DNA of 64,000 nucleotides, taken from contig OY970370.1 of NCBI GenBank assembly GCA_963718745.1, positions 434,001-498,000 on the forward strand, written 5' to 3'. The position numbers were made by a program, and so were the translations under genes. Origin of the DNA: Fermentibacter sp963718745 [NCBI: Candidatus Fermentibacterota bacterium] (GTDB lineage: Bacteria > Fermentibacterota > Fermentibacteria > Fermentibacterales). The notes below the pieces were generated by a model, which was not told the origin of the DNA, ran no database searches, and was given only the letters and a program-made list of their open reading frames with translations. This document shows positions 26,577-35,136 of the stretch, one piece after another (the first letter of the stretch is position 1; every line of letters starts with the position of its first letter).

Positions 26577-27337
26577 ACTCCTCCGACTCTCGCGAGGCCG
26601 TCCTCGGCCCTGGATCTGAGATCGTCGTCCAGTTCACACTCCGATATGGCCCGGTTGTAACTGGACCTTGCGGCGAAGGTGTTCCCCATCTTCTCGTACA
26701 GTCCGCCCATGGAGACCAGGATCTCCCCCAGGCACCCCTCCCCCTCGTAGTCGTCGAGCGCGTCCCTGTAGTAGAGCAGCGCCGCTTCGAGAAGCCCGCG
26801 CCTCTCGTAGAACTGGCCGGTGAACAGGGAACGCCTCGCCAGATGAGCCAGGCAGCTGTCCTCGAGCGCCTGCACCTCGGGCAGGAGGCTCGATCCTGGG
26901 TAATCCGCGAAGAAGACCCTCGTTTCGGCCAGGGCACCGTCGACAGGGGTGAGGTCCCTCCTGAAATCCCTCTTCTGCATCCACAGCGTCAATGCAATCT
27001 GGAACTGGGCGTCATCGGCGAGGCTGCTGCCGGGGAACTCCTCCACGACCCGCCTTAGGTTGAAGTCGGCATCAGCCCAGAGCTTCTGGCCCGCGTCCGC
27101 GACACCTAGTCTGTAGAGATAGAGATCGGTGTCGGTGGCCCCGGGAAAATTGAAGAGCAGCTGGGTGTAGAGAATCTCGGCATCCCGCCAGCTTCCGGCC
27201 TCGAAGGCCGACGAAGCGGCCGCCTCGAGTTCGGGCCTGCTCGCTCCGCTGTTGTCGTACTCCCTCCCGCATCCGGCGACCAGCAGGAGAGCCGGGATCA
27301 GGAGCATTGAAACGCTGTGGGAAACGCGGATTCTCAT
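26573..27337 (-). CDS. BamD-like TPR lipoprotein
   Basis: 254 residues. Lipobox ends at C23 (LLVAGC). Several TPR-like helical hairpins follow: AFEAGSWRDAEILYTQLLFNFPG and DADFNLRRVVEEFPGS with AQFQIALTLW. The pattern of regularly spaced Y-P/F-P turns is that of BamD/YfiO, the outer-membrane assembly lipoprotein. BamD assignment is likely but not certain, as TPR lipoproteins are common. I chose ATG 27337 (signal peptide start, GGAG upstream) rather than the longer frame. Confidence 0.78.
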   Translation of the reverse strand: MRIRVSHSVSMLLIPALLLVAGCGREYDNSGASRPELEAAASSAFEAGSWRDAEILYTQLLFNFPGATDTDLYLYRLGVADAGQKLWADADFNLRRVVEEFPGSSLADDAQFQIALTLWMQKRDFRRDLTPVDGALAETRVFFADYPGSSLLPEVQALEDSCLAHLARRSLFTGQFYERRGLLEAALLYYRDALDDYEGEGCLGEILVSMGGLYEKMGNTFAARSSYNRAISECELDDDLRSRAEDGLARVGGV

Positions 27338-27347
27338 TGATCTCCAA

Positions 27348-28331
27348 TCAGTTCTGCAGGAACATGAGTGAGTCGCGTCTTGCCGCGGCTTCCGCCGCGG
27401 CGGGCGAACCCAGTCCGGGTGCGGCGCTGCAGGCGGACCTGTACCAGTCGAGCGCCTCCGTGGGTCTTCCCGACTCCTCGGCCATGATCCCGAGGAGAAG
27501 GGCGGCTTCGACCCTGTCGGAGGAGAAATCGGAATCCCAGACTTCGAGAAGCTTCTCCCTGGCGAGAGAGTGTCTCCCCTGGGCGATGTCATCCGACGCA
27601 CCCGAGAGAAGGAGCCTCATCCGCCTCTCCCTCAGGGCGGGATCGATTTCGCCCATCCGGTCGAGTTCGGTCAGGACCTCGAGCTCCTCCGAGCGCCTGT
27701 CGGTGAATGGCAGCAGGAGCGCGGACGCCTGCAGGATCTGGCTCCGGAGGTCGGTGCGCATCAAGGGGATCCGCGAGAGCTCGACGAGGTGTCTCTCGGC
27801 CGCTCCGGAGAGCAGTGCGTCACCTTCGGGGGTCATCGCCAGCGAATCCGGAAGGCCTGCGACCAGGGATAGGTGCCTCGAAGCATAGATGCCACGGAAG
27901 AGCCACTCGTCCTCGAAGACCTGGACCATGTCCGCACAGACCAGGGCGCTGTCCAGGGCTGCGAAGGCCTGAAGGGAGTCCCTGTCACGTATCATCTCCC
28001 AGGCCAGGCGCCTCCACATCTCGGACAGCCGGGTCCCGCCCCTCAGCGTGGAATCGCACTGGAGGACGGTCAGGGCCTCGAGGGTCTGCTGCCTCACGGG
28101 GCGGCTCCTCTCCGCACCGCAGGCCAGAAGTGCCGTATCCGCGTACTCGAGCCAGACCGCCTGGTCGTAGCCCTCTCCCTGGGAGACCGCCTCGCGATAG
28201 AGAGTGAGCGCCTCGGCGAAGTGGCCGGCCTGTTTGAGGACCCGGGCCTCCTCCACAAGGGAGGATTCGCCGTCCCGGCCCCCGCAGGACAGGAGGCAGA
28301 GGAAGAGCGCGGGGAGGACGGTGAATCTCAT
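27348..28331 (-). CDS. TPR-like lipoprotein of unknown function
   Basis: 327 residues. Signal peptide with lipobox ending at C16 (LCLLSC). The rest is almost entirely helical, with TPR-like pairs at each end (HFAEALTLYREAVSQGE near 35-52; GIMAEESGRPTEALDWYRSAC near 290-310) and Leu-rich helices between. Probably a protein-interaction scaffold in the envelope. ATG 28331 overlaps the upstream stop by ATGA. No specific family recognised. Confidence 0.72.
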   Translation of the reverse strand: MRFTVLPALFLCLLSCGGRDGESSLVEEARVLKQAGHFAEALTLYREAVSQGEGYDQAVWLEYADTALLACGAERSRPVRQQTLEALTVLQCDSTLRGGTRLSEMWRRLAWEMIRDRDSLQAFAALDSALVCADMVQVFEDEWLFRGIYASRHLSLVAGLPDSLAMTPEGDALLSGAAERHLVELSRIPLMRTDLRSQILQASALLLPFTDRRSEELEVLTELDRMGEIDPALRERRMRLLLSGASDDIAQGRHSLAREKLLEVWDSDFSSDRVEAALLLGIMAEESGRPTEALDWYRSACSAAPGLGSPAAAEAAARRDSLMFLQN

Positions 28332-28948
28332 TCGGCCCTGCTGGAGTAGAACAGATAGATGAGACTGGCGACCACGCCCGTGACGACCAGCGGCTCGAGC
28401 AGCCCGCCCGTCCCGGCCTGCGGTTCCCCGCCGGTGAGCCATACCTCTCCGGAAGACCCCTTCAGCTCGGAGAGATCCGAGACCGAAACCCTGTCGGAAC
28501 GAGACGAGCTGCTGCGCAGGGATGTGATCACCGATCCGGAGGGATCGACGAGTTCGGAGTAGAGTTCGCAAGAGGCTATACGCTCCACGCGCCTCGGCCC
28601 GACGAACCAGGATCTGCTTGTCGAACCCAGCAGCACCGAGAGCTCCATCGGCCTGACCAGGAGCCTCGCCGTACCCTGTTCGAGATCCGGTTCCCCGGCA
28701 TCTCTCGGTGACTCCGCGGTCAGGACGGTGAGTCCGGACCGATCCAGCTCCGTCTTCACGCACTGCTCCACCAGCCAGTTCCCCGGATGCTCTCCCGTGA
28801 TCTCGAGACGGATGCTGCTGAAGCCGGAATCGAGGAGCGAATCCGGGATGGCGGCGCAGGCTTCGGTAACGACCTGCTCGGCCAGTTCCAGATTAGTCGC
28901 CGGGAACGCAAGCACCGCGGAAGCAATAGCAACAACGACCGTCGACAC
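28328..28948 (-). CDS. Exported protein with C-terminal membrane helix, unknown
   Basis: 206 residues. A short signal-like N-terminus, a mixed alpha/beta domain (about 18-165) and a hydrophobic helix near the C-terminus (about 183-200, LVVTGVVASLIYLFY). The domain contains LVEQCVKTELDRSGLTVLT and RLLVRPMELSVLLG, loosely like the CsgG/FlgO style of outer-membrane accessory proteins, but I cannot assign it. The start is GTG at 28948. It overlaps the next lipoprotein gene by four bases. Confidence 0.6.
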   Translation of the reverse strand: MSTVVVAIASAVLAFPATNLELAEQVVTEACAAIPDSLLDSGFSSIRLEITGEHPGNWLVEQCVKTELDRSGLTVLTAESPRDAGEPDLEQGTARLLVRPMELSVLLGSTSRSWFVGPRRVERIASCELYSELVDPSGSVITSLRSSSSRSDRVSVSDLSELKGSSGEVWLTGGEPQAGTGGLLEPLVVTGVVASLIYLFYSSRAE

Positions 28949-28983
28949 CGCTGCACCATCCTATCTCTGGTCGGCCATCCCTG

Positions 28984-30318
28984 TCAGGAGCGAACTCCGG
29001 AAGAATCGGACCGGCCGTCCCCGCTGTCAATTCCCCCTGACACCATCGAATCCAGACCCCTGCATTCGTCCACGACTACTTCGTGGAACCCGCCCGCCCT
29101 CACGGGTGCGGAGAAGTGCGCCGTACCGTCGACGAGAGGGGCGTCGAAACGGGTCCTGCCCCTCCTGGTCGATTCGGCGAGCACGACGGTCCGGCTGCCT
29201 TCCAACCTCCCGCCCCAGGCGGAAGCAGCCTCCTCCGAGATGGCGTCGAGGATGCATGTGCGCTCCCCGATCACCGAGGGATCGACAAGGTCCTGCGTCC
29301 CTCTCTCGAACTCCGGCGAGCCCTCCTCGTGCCAGTACTGGAAGACGACGAGGCTCCTCAGGGAGTCTGATCCCCTGAGGAAAGAGCAGAGTTCGTCGAA
29401 ATCCGCGCGGGTCTCGCCCGGATATCCTGCAATGATCGTGAAGCGGCATGCAAGATCGAATCCCGCCTCCCCGATCATGCAGTTGATCTCTTCGAGCCGC
29501 CGCCTCCCGTATCCCCTGGACATGCGCCTGAGAACGGCGTCGGAAGCGTGCTGGACGGGAATGTCCAGGTAGGGTGCGATGTTCCCGTATCTCCCCATTG
29601 CATCGATCATCTCCCGGTCGAACCTTCCGGGGTGGAGGTAGTAGAGCCGGAACCAGGTCTCCGGGAAGCGGCGTGCGACCTCGGAGACCAGGGCCGCCGG
29701 GGACACGCTCCCGTCTCTCCAGGCGAGGAGGTCCTGAGCGACGATGCCGACCTCCCTCGCTCCTGATCCTACGAGCGATTCCGTCTCCTCGAGGATCGAA
29801 GCGAGCGGCAGGGGTCTGAAGGGTCCCCGGATCGCCGGTAGTACGCAGAAGGCGCATCTGTTCAGGCAGCCGTCCGCGATCTTCAGGTAGCGGTCGAACC
29901 TCCTCCCGAGCCTCGCCCTGGGTGCCGGAGCTTCGCCCGGTCCCAGGAAACGGGAGAGGCCTTCCGCATCCCCCGGTCCTATGACGAGGTCGATATCCTC
30001 GAGGCCGCCTGATCCGTCGTCGGAGTACCTGCCGGGAAGGCAGCCGGCGAGCACCAGGATCCGGTCCTCTCGGGACTTCCTCCACTCGATGGCTTCCGAG
30101 AGCGCCTCCAGGGACTCCTCCACTGCCGGGGCTATGAAGGCGCATGTGTTCAGCAGCAGCAGCCTGGCTGAACCGGGATCGGCCGCCAGACGCCAGCCCG
30201 ACCTGCGCAGCACGCCTGCGAAGGCTTCCGAGTCGACCTCGTTCCTGGGACAGCCCAGCGTCAGGATGAAGGCTGCTGGACGGGGCAAATCAGAGATCCC
30301 CGGCCCTAAGGACCTCAT
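28984..30318 (-). CDS. rimO: Ribosomal protein S12 methylthiotransferase
   Basis: About 444 residues. MiaB/RimO-family radical SAM enzyme with two Fe-S clusters: the N-terminal UPF0004 domain has its three Cys in LGCPRNEVDSE, LNTCAFI and AGCLPGRY; the radical SAM motif is CLNRCAFC. ILPAIRG-type context (VLPAIRGPF) favours RimO over MiaB. The C-terminal TRAM domain is poorly conserved. ATG 30318 overlaps the LolA-like gene by 29 bp; TTG 30288 right after that stop is an alternative start that keeps all motifs. Confidence 0.9.
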   Translation of the reverse strand: MRSLGPGISDLPRPAAFILTLGCPRNEVDSEAFAGVLRRSGWRLAADPGSARLLLLNTCAFIAPAVEESLEALSEAIEWRKSREDRILVLAGCLPGRYSDDGSGGLEDIDLVIGPGDAEGLSRFLGPGEAPAPRARLGRRFDRYLKIADGCLNRCAFCVLPAIRGPFRPLPLASILEETESLVGSGAREVGIVAQDLLAWRDGSVSPAALVSEVARRFPETWFRLYYLHPGRFDREMIDAMGRYGNIAPYLDIPVQHASDAVLRRMSRGYGRRRLEEINCMIGEAGFDLACRFTIIAGYPGETRADFDELCSFLRGSDSLRSLVVFQYWHEEGSPEFERGTQDLVDPSVIGERTCILDAISEEAASAWGGRLEGSRTVVLAESTRRGRTRFDAPLVDGTAHFSAPVRAGGFHEVVVDECRGLDSMVSGGIDSGDGRSDSSGVRS

Positions 30319-30886
30319 AACCGCCCGGGATGTCGAGTGCGAAAGCCTCCCCCGGGTCCCGGGAGGAGACCGTCACGGATTCGAGCAGCCATGTGCTGCT
30401 GTTCCCGTTGCAGTCAGTGGTGCTGAGAACCCTCGGGAGGCTGTCGGACAGGAGGAAGCTGAAGTCCATCCTGGCGATGCCCTGGCCGATTTCGCCCTCC
30501 ATCCGGACGGTAAGGGTGTCCCCGCTCGTCCGTGCGACCGAGACCTGCCCGGGATCACCTATCGATTCGAGGAGCGCCGTGAAGCTTGCCGGTTCCGAGG
30601 AGGTGTCCAGGAGAACCTGTCTGTAGAGAGGATCGACCGTGTACAGCGTCTCCCCGTCGTAGCCGAGTACCTTGCCGTCCGGTTCGGCGTAGACCAGCAG
30701 GAATCTCCCGTCCTTCGAGAGGAGCAGCCGGCCGGAGAAGACTTCGGTCTCGCGCGTCAGCGCCCAGTAGTCGACCTGTTCGAAGTCCGCCTCGAGGAGG
30801 CTCGTGCTTTCGAGCTTCTCGAGCATGCATCCCGCAGGACCGGTGGTGGAGGTCAGGATGCAGCAGATGAGAGCGGCAGTGGTCAA
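30290..30886 (-). CDS. LolA-like lipoprotein carrier protein
   Basis: 198 residues. Signal peptide, then a LolA-type half-barrel pattern: LLEADFEQVDYWAL, FSGRLLLSKDGRFLLVYAEPDGKVLGYDGETLYTVDP split over consecutive strands, and SFLLSDSLPRVL. LolA shuttles lipoproteins to the outer membrane; this suits a genome region so rich in lipoproteins. The start is TTG 30886, with GGAGG six bases upstream and a TTGA overlap with the previous stop. Confidence 0.8.
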   Translation of the reverse strand: MTTAALICCILTSTTGPAGCMLEKLESTSLLEADFEQVDYWALTRETEVFSGRLLLSKDGRFLLVYAEPDGKVLGYDGETLYTVDPLYRQVLLDTSSEPASFTALLESIGDPGQVSVARTSGDTLTVRMEGEIGQGIARMDFSFLLSDSLPRVLSTTDCNGNSSTWLLESVTVSSRDPGEAFALDIPGGYEVLRAGDL

Positions 30887-31518
30887 GATGATCCTCCGGA
30901 GCCAGCCGACGGAGCCCGCGGGGATACCGCGGCATCTCCGCCGATGACGACCACGATGCCTTCGTGGCCGGGTACTATCGCATCCATCATCTGTCCTCCC
31001 GGCTGCACCGGGATGGTCCCCGGAGCGGTGAGCCAGGAGTGGAGGGAGTCCCCCGCGATCGCGGCCTCGGAACCGAGCCCGTCGGGGTACAGGACGACGG
31101 TAATGTCCGGTGCTCCTTCGTCGAGAACCGGCCAGGCGCTCCATCCCGAGGCCTGGAGGGCGGAGACCACGGCGGAGATCCTCGGGGAGTTGACCGGGAG
31201 CCCGACTACTGCGACCTCTACCGATCTGGTCGTAACCGAGCCGGAATCCACTCCGGGACCGGTGCCGAGGTCCTGCTCGATCCTCCTGACTGCAAGAGTC
31301 GCGTCCTCCGCGAGCATGGAGCCGGGGAAGCGGTAGATGACCGCGTTGAATCCGTCCCTGGCTCTGGAGAGGTTCCCCCTGAAGTAGAGCTGGGACGAGC
31401 GCGCGAAGGCGGTCAGATCGGTCTCCTCGGAAACCAGCCCGGATTCGTCGACCTCCAGGGGTCTCGACCCGCAGGAGGCGAGCGCCAGGATCGATGCCGC
31501 AATGATAAGGCCCTTCAT
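30883..31518 (-). CDS. Lipoprotein with possible LytR-C-like domain
   Basis: 211 residues. Lipobox ends at C16 (LALASC). Residues about 30-85 look like a TPR-type hairpin (SSQLYFRGNLSRARDGFNAV). Residues about 95-150 (VEVAVVGLPVNSPRISAVV and a following SGWSAW) resemble the LytR C-terminal/SPOR-like alpha-beta fold. This is a weak pattern match only. The C-terminus is Gly/Ser-rich. ATGA overlap with ftsK; TTGA overlap with the LolA-like gene. Confidence 0.62.
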   Translation of the reverse strand: MKGLIIAASILALASCGSRPLEVDESGLVSEETDLTAFARSSQLYFRGNLSRARDGFNAVIYRFPGSMLAEDATLAVRRIEQDLGTGPGVDSGSVTTRSVEVAVVGLPVNSPRISAVVSALQASGWSAWPVLDEGAPDITVVLYPDGLGSEAAIAGDSLHSWLTAPGTIPVQPGGQMMDAIVPGHEGIVVVIGGDAAVSPRAPSAGSGGSS

Positions 31519-33818
31519 GCGTCGTCCTCCGAGGGTGTGTCGACCGGCCTCACGAGCCCGGCCGCCTCCCTGGTCATCAGAACGTCCCGCGCCCTCCCGT
31601 CCTTCGACGGACCCACGATCCCCTGTTCCTCGAGCACGTCCATCAGCCTTCCCGCCCTCGAGAAGCCTACCCTTAGCTTCCTCTGCAGAAGCGAGGTGGA
31701 CCCTATCTGGTACCGGATGACTATCTCCCGGGCCCGCTGGAGGAGCGCGTCGTCGCTATCTAGGTCGGCAGGGGCCTGAATGTTCCCCTGGGCCAGGATC
31801 GATGGGTCGAAGCTGTAACCGCACTGGATGTCCTGCTGGCGCCATTCGTTCACGATCTGCCTGATCTCCCTGCCCGTCACGAGCGAGCCCTGGATCCTCA
31901 GGGGCTCGGGCGAGGCGGAGGGCAGGTAGAGCATGTCACCCCTGCCGAGCAGCATCTCCGCTCCGTTCATGTCCAGTATCGTCCTCGAATCGGTCTTGGA
32001 ACTCACCATGAAAGCGATCCTGGAGGGGAAGTTGGCCTTTATTATCCCGGTTATGACATCCACGGAAGGCCTCTGGGTGGCCACGACGAGGTGTATGCCG
32101 ACGGCTCTCGCCATCTGCGCGAGCCTGACGATGGGCTGTTCGATCTCGTTTGCGGAAGTCGCCATCAGGTCCGCCAGCTCGTCTATCACAAGCACGACAT
32201 AGGGCATCGGACCTGATTCGAGCCCGGGCGCGATCTCCCTGTTGTATTCACCTATGGACCTGACCCCGTTCCTGGACAGCTTCGTGTATCTCGTCTCCAT
32301 CTCGTTCACGAGGTTCTCGAGGAGGAGCCTGGCCTCCCGGGCGTCGCAGACCACCGGGGCCCAGAGGTGCGGGAGGTCTCCGTATATGGACAGTTCGGCG
32401 CCCTTCTTCGGGTCGATCAGTCCCAGCCTGACTTCGTCCGGGCGCTTCTTCATCAGCAACGTGCAGATGATCGAGTGCAGGCACACGCTCTTGCCCTGTC
32501 CGGTCGCGCCTGCAACGAGCAGATGGGGCATGTCGGCGATGTCAGCGACTATCGGATCGCCTTCCATCCTCTTTCCCAGGGCGACGGGCAGGACCTCCCC
32601 GGAGACGGTACGGAGTACCTCCCTGAGGAAGACCGTGTCCGGAACGGGATTGGGTACCTCGATGCCTACGGCGTCCCTCCCGGGGATCGGTGCGAGGATA
32701 CGCACCCGGCGTGCTTTCAGTGCGAGAGCGAGGTCGTCGGTGCGCCCGACGATGCTGTTGACCTTGACCCCCGGACCTGGTCTCAGTTCGAACCGGGTCA
32801 GGACGGGACCCGGCTTGAAGTCGACTATCTCGCAGGCGACTCCGAACTCGGACAGCTTCCTGACCAGAACATCCGCCCTGTCGCGGAGCTCGGCCTCCGA
32901 TACTCCCGAGCGCGAAGTTGCCGGGGGAGACAACAGGATGGTCTCCGGCGGGAGCTTGCCGGGAGGGGCCGGCCTGACTCCGGTGTGATCGGCGACCGCG
33001 GGCTCCCCGGCGACCTCCGTCACGGGTTCGTGTTCCGGGGTCTTGAGCAGGGCGTCTCCGCCCGCACGGGGTGCCACTTCGCCGGGATCCTCGACGGGGG
33101 GTACGGGCGTGTTCAACGCTGCACCGGCGCCTTCGGAGACGCCGCCCGAAATGAAGAACGGGACCTCCGGCGGGGGACCCTCGCTCCGCCTCCTGGACCA
33201 GCTGTTGCCGGAACCGGCCCTGGTACCCGGATCGACGGGCTCGGGCACGAACGAAGGCTGGCCGGCGGGTCTGATCCTCCGGGGCGGGATGCGCGGGATC
33301 CTCACGGGAACGCTGGCGAGATCGCCCGCCAGGTCCCATCCTGTGAAGACTATCAGGGACAGCAGGAAACCGAGCAGCAGGACCAGGTATGCGAGCACCG
33401 GCCCCATCCAGCCGGTCAGCACGTCGACCGCCCTGCCGGCAAGCAGGCCTCCCGGCCGGCCGGCCAGTGCCGGGTTGATCCTCCTGCCGACTATGTCTGT
33501 AAGGGCGGAGAGGAAGAAGAGGTTCACCGAGAGGCCGTGGAGGAAGAGGAATGCTCCGGGGAGCGCATTCGGTCTCAGGAGCCTCACCGAGCAGAGCAGG
33601 AGGAGCACGGGGATGAGAAAGCCGAGGAATCCGAGGCTGCCATAGAGGAATGATCTGGACGCATCCGCCGGTCCGCCCTCCTCTCCCCAGCCTCGTACCG
33701 TGAGCAGCGCCAGAAGGCCGACGCCAAGGAAGAACAGGAGGATGATCGAGACCGTCCGGAGACCCCGCCTGCGGACTGCGGGCTGCTTCGATCGCGGTCT
33801 CCGCCTCGGAGCGGTCAC
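31515..33818 (-). CDS. ftsK: DNA translocase FtsK/SpoIIIE
   Basis: 767 residues. Four N-terminal membrane helices (about 23-160), a Pro/Gly-rich linker (about 175-300), then the alpha/beta motor with Walker A GATGQGKSV and Walker B VVLVIDELADLM. The C-terminal gamma winged helix is present (IGSTSLLQRKLRVGFSRAGR). It pumps chromosome dimers to the division site. The linker is short compared with E. coli. ATGA overlap with the HU-CBM48 gene upstream. Confidence 0.95.
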   Translation of the reverse strand: MTAPRRRPRSKQPAVRRRGLRTVSIILLFFLGVGLLALLTVRGWGEEGGPADASRSFLYGSLGFLGFLIPVLLLLCSVRLLRPNALPGAFLFLHGLSVNLFFLSALTDIVGRRINPALAGRPGGLLAGRAVDVLTGWMGPVLAYLVLLLGFLLSLIVFTGWDLAGDLASVPVRIPRIPPRRIRPAGQPSFVPEPVDPGTRAGSGNSWSRRRSEGPPPEVPFFISGGVSEGAGAALNTPVPPVEDPGEVAPRAGGDALLKTPEHEPVTEVAGEPAVADHTGVRPAPPGKLPPETILLSPPATSRSGVSEAELRDRADVLVRKLSEFGVACEIVDFKPGPVLTRFELRPGPGVKVNSIVGRTDDLALALKARRVRILAPIPGRDAVGIEVPNPVPDTVFLREVLRTVSGEVLPVALGKRMEGDPIVADIADMPHLLVAGATGQGKSVCLHSIICTLLMKKRPDEVRLGLIDPKKGAELSIYGDLPHLWAPVVCDAREARLLLENLVNEMETRYTKLSRNGVRSIGEYNREIAPGLESGPMPYVVLVIDELADLMATSANEIEQPIVRLAQMARAVGIHLVVATQRPSVDVITGIIKANFPSRIAFMVSSKTDSRTILDMNGAEMLLGRGDMLYLPSASPEPLRIQGSLVTGREIRQIVNEWRQQDIQCGYSFDPSILAQGNIQAPADLDSDDALLQRAREIVIRYQIGSTSLLQRKLRVGFSRAGRLMDVLEEQGIVGPSKDGRARDVLMTREAAGLVRPVDTPSEDDA

Positions 33819-34363
33819 AGAGACCTCATGGAGCGGCCGGTGTCATCCCTCGGGACTGCGGGGTCCGGATCGGGGACGAGCCTGCCGTCGACATGGAACA
33901 TGTAGCTGAAGGTTCTGCCCGCAGGCAGACGGAGCTCTGCGACCCAGCTGCCGTCAGGGAGGCGGCGCATGGGAGCGGATTCGGGATTCCAGTCGTTGAA
34001 GTCCCCGCATACGGCGACCTTCCCGACCCCCGGACCGCCGGGGTGGAAGAAGGCCTGGCCCTTGTAGACGGTCAGTGCGTCGCCGACGGAGTCGCGGAGC
34101 CTGTCGTAGGGTCTGAAGAAGGGTCTCGTCCGCGATGGTATCTCGATCAGCCCCTCCCCCCGCGGATCCCTTGCCCTCCGCCTGAGCCCGGGCCGGGGTT
34201 CGAAGCAGCCGAAACCTCTCAGGAAGACGCTCTCTCCGCTGCAAAGCGCCTGCTCTACTATCTCGAGCATCGCCTCCAGCGCAGCTCCGGCCTCCCTCCG
34301 GGACAGGCCGGTACGCACCGACATCTCCTTCGCCAGATCTTCCCTTGTCAAGAACCCCTCCAC
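33815..34363 (-). CDS. HU-family DNA-binding domain fused to CBM48/AMPK-type glycogen-binding domain
   Basis: 182 residues. Residues about 4-93 are an HU/IHF fold: LTREDLAKEMSVRTGLSRRE, then SVFLRGFGCFEPRP (standard GFGxFxxR), a basic arm with DPRGEGLIEIPSR and PFFRPYDRLRDSV. Residues about 113-170 match the AMPK-beta/isoamylase N-terminal carbohydrate-binding fold: KVAVCGDFNDWNPE with W125, GSWVAELRLP with W140, FSYMFHVDG and the D-P-D-P end. Both halves look complete. The DNA half suggests nucleoid binding; the second half could bind glycogen-like glucan or have been reused for protein contact. It is translationally coupled to ftsK. I know of no established function for this fusion. Confidence 0.85.
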   Translation of the reverse strand: MEGFLTREDLAKEMSVRTGLSRREAGAALEAMLEIVEQALCSGESVFLRGFGCFEPRPGLRRRARDPRGEGLIEIPSRTRPFFRPYDRLRDSVGDALTVYKGQAFFHPGGPGVGKVAVCGDFNDWNPESAPMRRLPDGSWVAELRLPAGRTFSYMFHVDGRLVPDPDPAVPRDDTGRSMRSL

Positions 34364-34387
34364 TGATGCGGACTGCTTGAATAGAGA

Positions 34388-34966
34388 TCAGCGGTGCATC
34401 CCGTCAAGACCCGCTGACTCCCCCGAGAGCAGCCTCGCGATCAGCCGGGCGCATTCCTCGACCGACCCGCCGGTGCAGTCCACCCTGTTGGGGAGGCTGC
34501 GGTAGTGTTCACGCCTGGAATCGAGCAGCGCTTCGAAACACACCCTGTCCGCCGACAGCGGCCGGGACACCCCGTCGAGCCTTTCCGCCAGGATGTCCGG
34601 GGGGGCGTCCAGCGTGACGATGACTGCGCTCCGGAGTACGAGATCCAGGTTGCCCGGGTCGAGGAGCGTTCCTCCACCCAGGGCGACGACCATGGATCCG
34701 CTCCTTGCGAGGACTGATTCCAGCGCAGCGCGCTCCAGCGCTCTGAAGCGGGTCTCGCCGAAGACAGAGAAGATCTCGGGCACCGTGAGTCCGCACGACT
34801 TCTCCACCTCGAGGTCGAGATCGAAGAAGGCCGCCTGCGTGAGGAGCGAGAGCATCCTCCCGACGGATGTCTTCCCCGAGCACGGGGGGCCCGCGATGGC
34901 GACCACCCCGGCTTCAGCCTCAGGCTCTTCCGTCGATTCAATCAGCCCGGAACATGCCTCAGGCAT
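34388..34966 (-). CDS. aroK: Shikimate kinase with repeat-derived N-terminus
   Basis: 192 residues. Fifth step after DAHP in aromatic synthesis: shikimate + ATP to shikimate 3-phosphate. Walker A GPPCSGKTSVG, shikimate-site D-L-D (FFDLDLEVE), ALGGGTLL, and the lid Arg in RPLSAD. The kinase fold starts at about residue 20; the first 19 residues (MPEACSGLIESTEEPEAEA) are encoded by the tandem repeat. ATG 34966 has GGAGG six bases upstream and lies inside the stop/start cassette of the last repeat unit; longer upstream frames are repeat shadows. Confidence 0.9.
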   Translation of the reverse strand: MPEACSGLIESTEEPEAEAGVVAIAGPPCSGKTSVGRMLSLLTQAAFFDLDLEVEKSCGLTVPEIFSVFGETRFRALERAALESVLARSGSMVVALGGGTLLDPGNLDLVLRSAVIVTLDAPPDILAERLDGVSRPLSADRVCFEALLDSRREHYRSLPNRVDCTGGSVEECARLIARLLSGESAGLDGMHR

Positions 34967-35051
34967 CCGGTTCCTCCGTCGATTCGACCAGCCCGGCATG
35001 TGCCTCAGGCTCTTCCGTCGATTCAATCAGCCCGGCATATGCCTCAGGCAT
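34959..35051 (-). CDS. Repeat-encoded 30-codon mini-ORF B
   Basis: Second 30-codon frame, identical to mini-ORF A except Ile for Val at residue 9. Its TGA overlaps the aroK ATG by eight bases (ATGCCTGA), so ribosomes leaving the HydE-like gene could step through both mini-ORFs into aroK. Confidence 0.4.
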   Translation of the reverse strand: MPEAYAGLIESTEEPEAHAGLVESTEEPDA

Positions 35052-35136
35052 CCGGTTCCTCCGTCGATTCGACCAGCCCGGCATGTGCCTCAGGCTCTTC
35101 CGTCGATTCGACCAGCCCGGCATATGCCTCAGGCAT
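35044..35136 (-). CDS. Repeat-encoded 30-codon mini-ORF A
   Basis: Reading MPEAYAGLVESTEEPEAHAG and ending GLVESTEEPDA. ATG 35136 overlaps the TGA of the HydE-like gene by eight bases and has GGAGG upstream. Its own TGA overlaps the ATG of the next mini-ORF in the same way. Translation is possible by coupling; a function is not shown. Confidence 0.4.
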   Translation of the reverse strand: MPEAYAGLVESTEEPEAHAGLVESTEEPDA

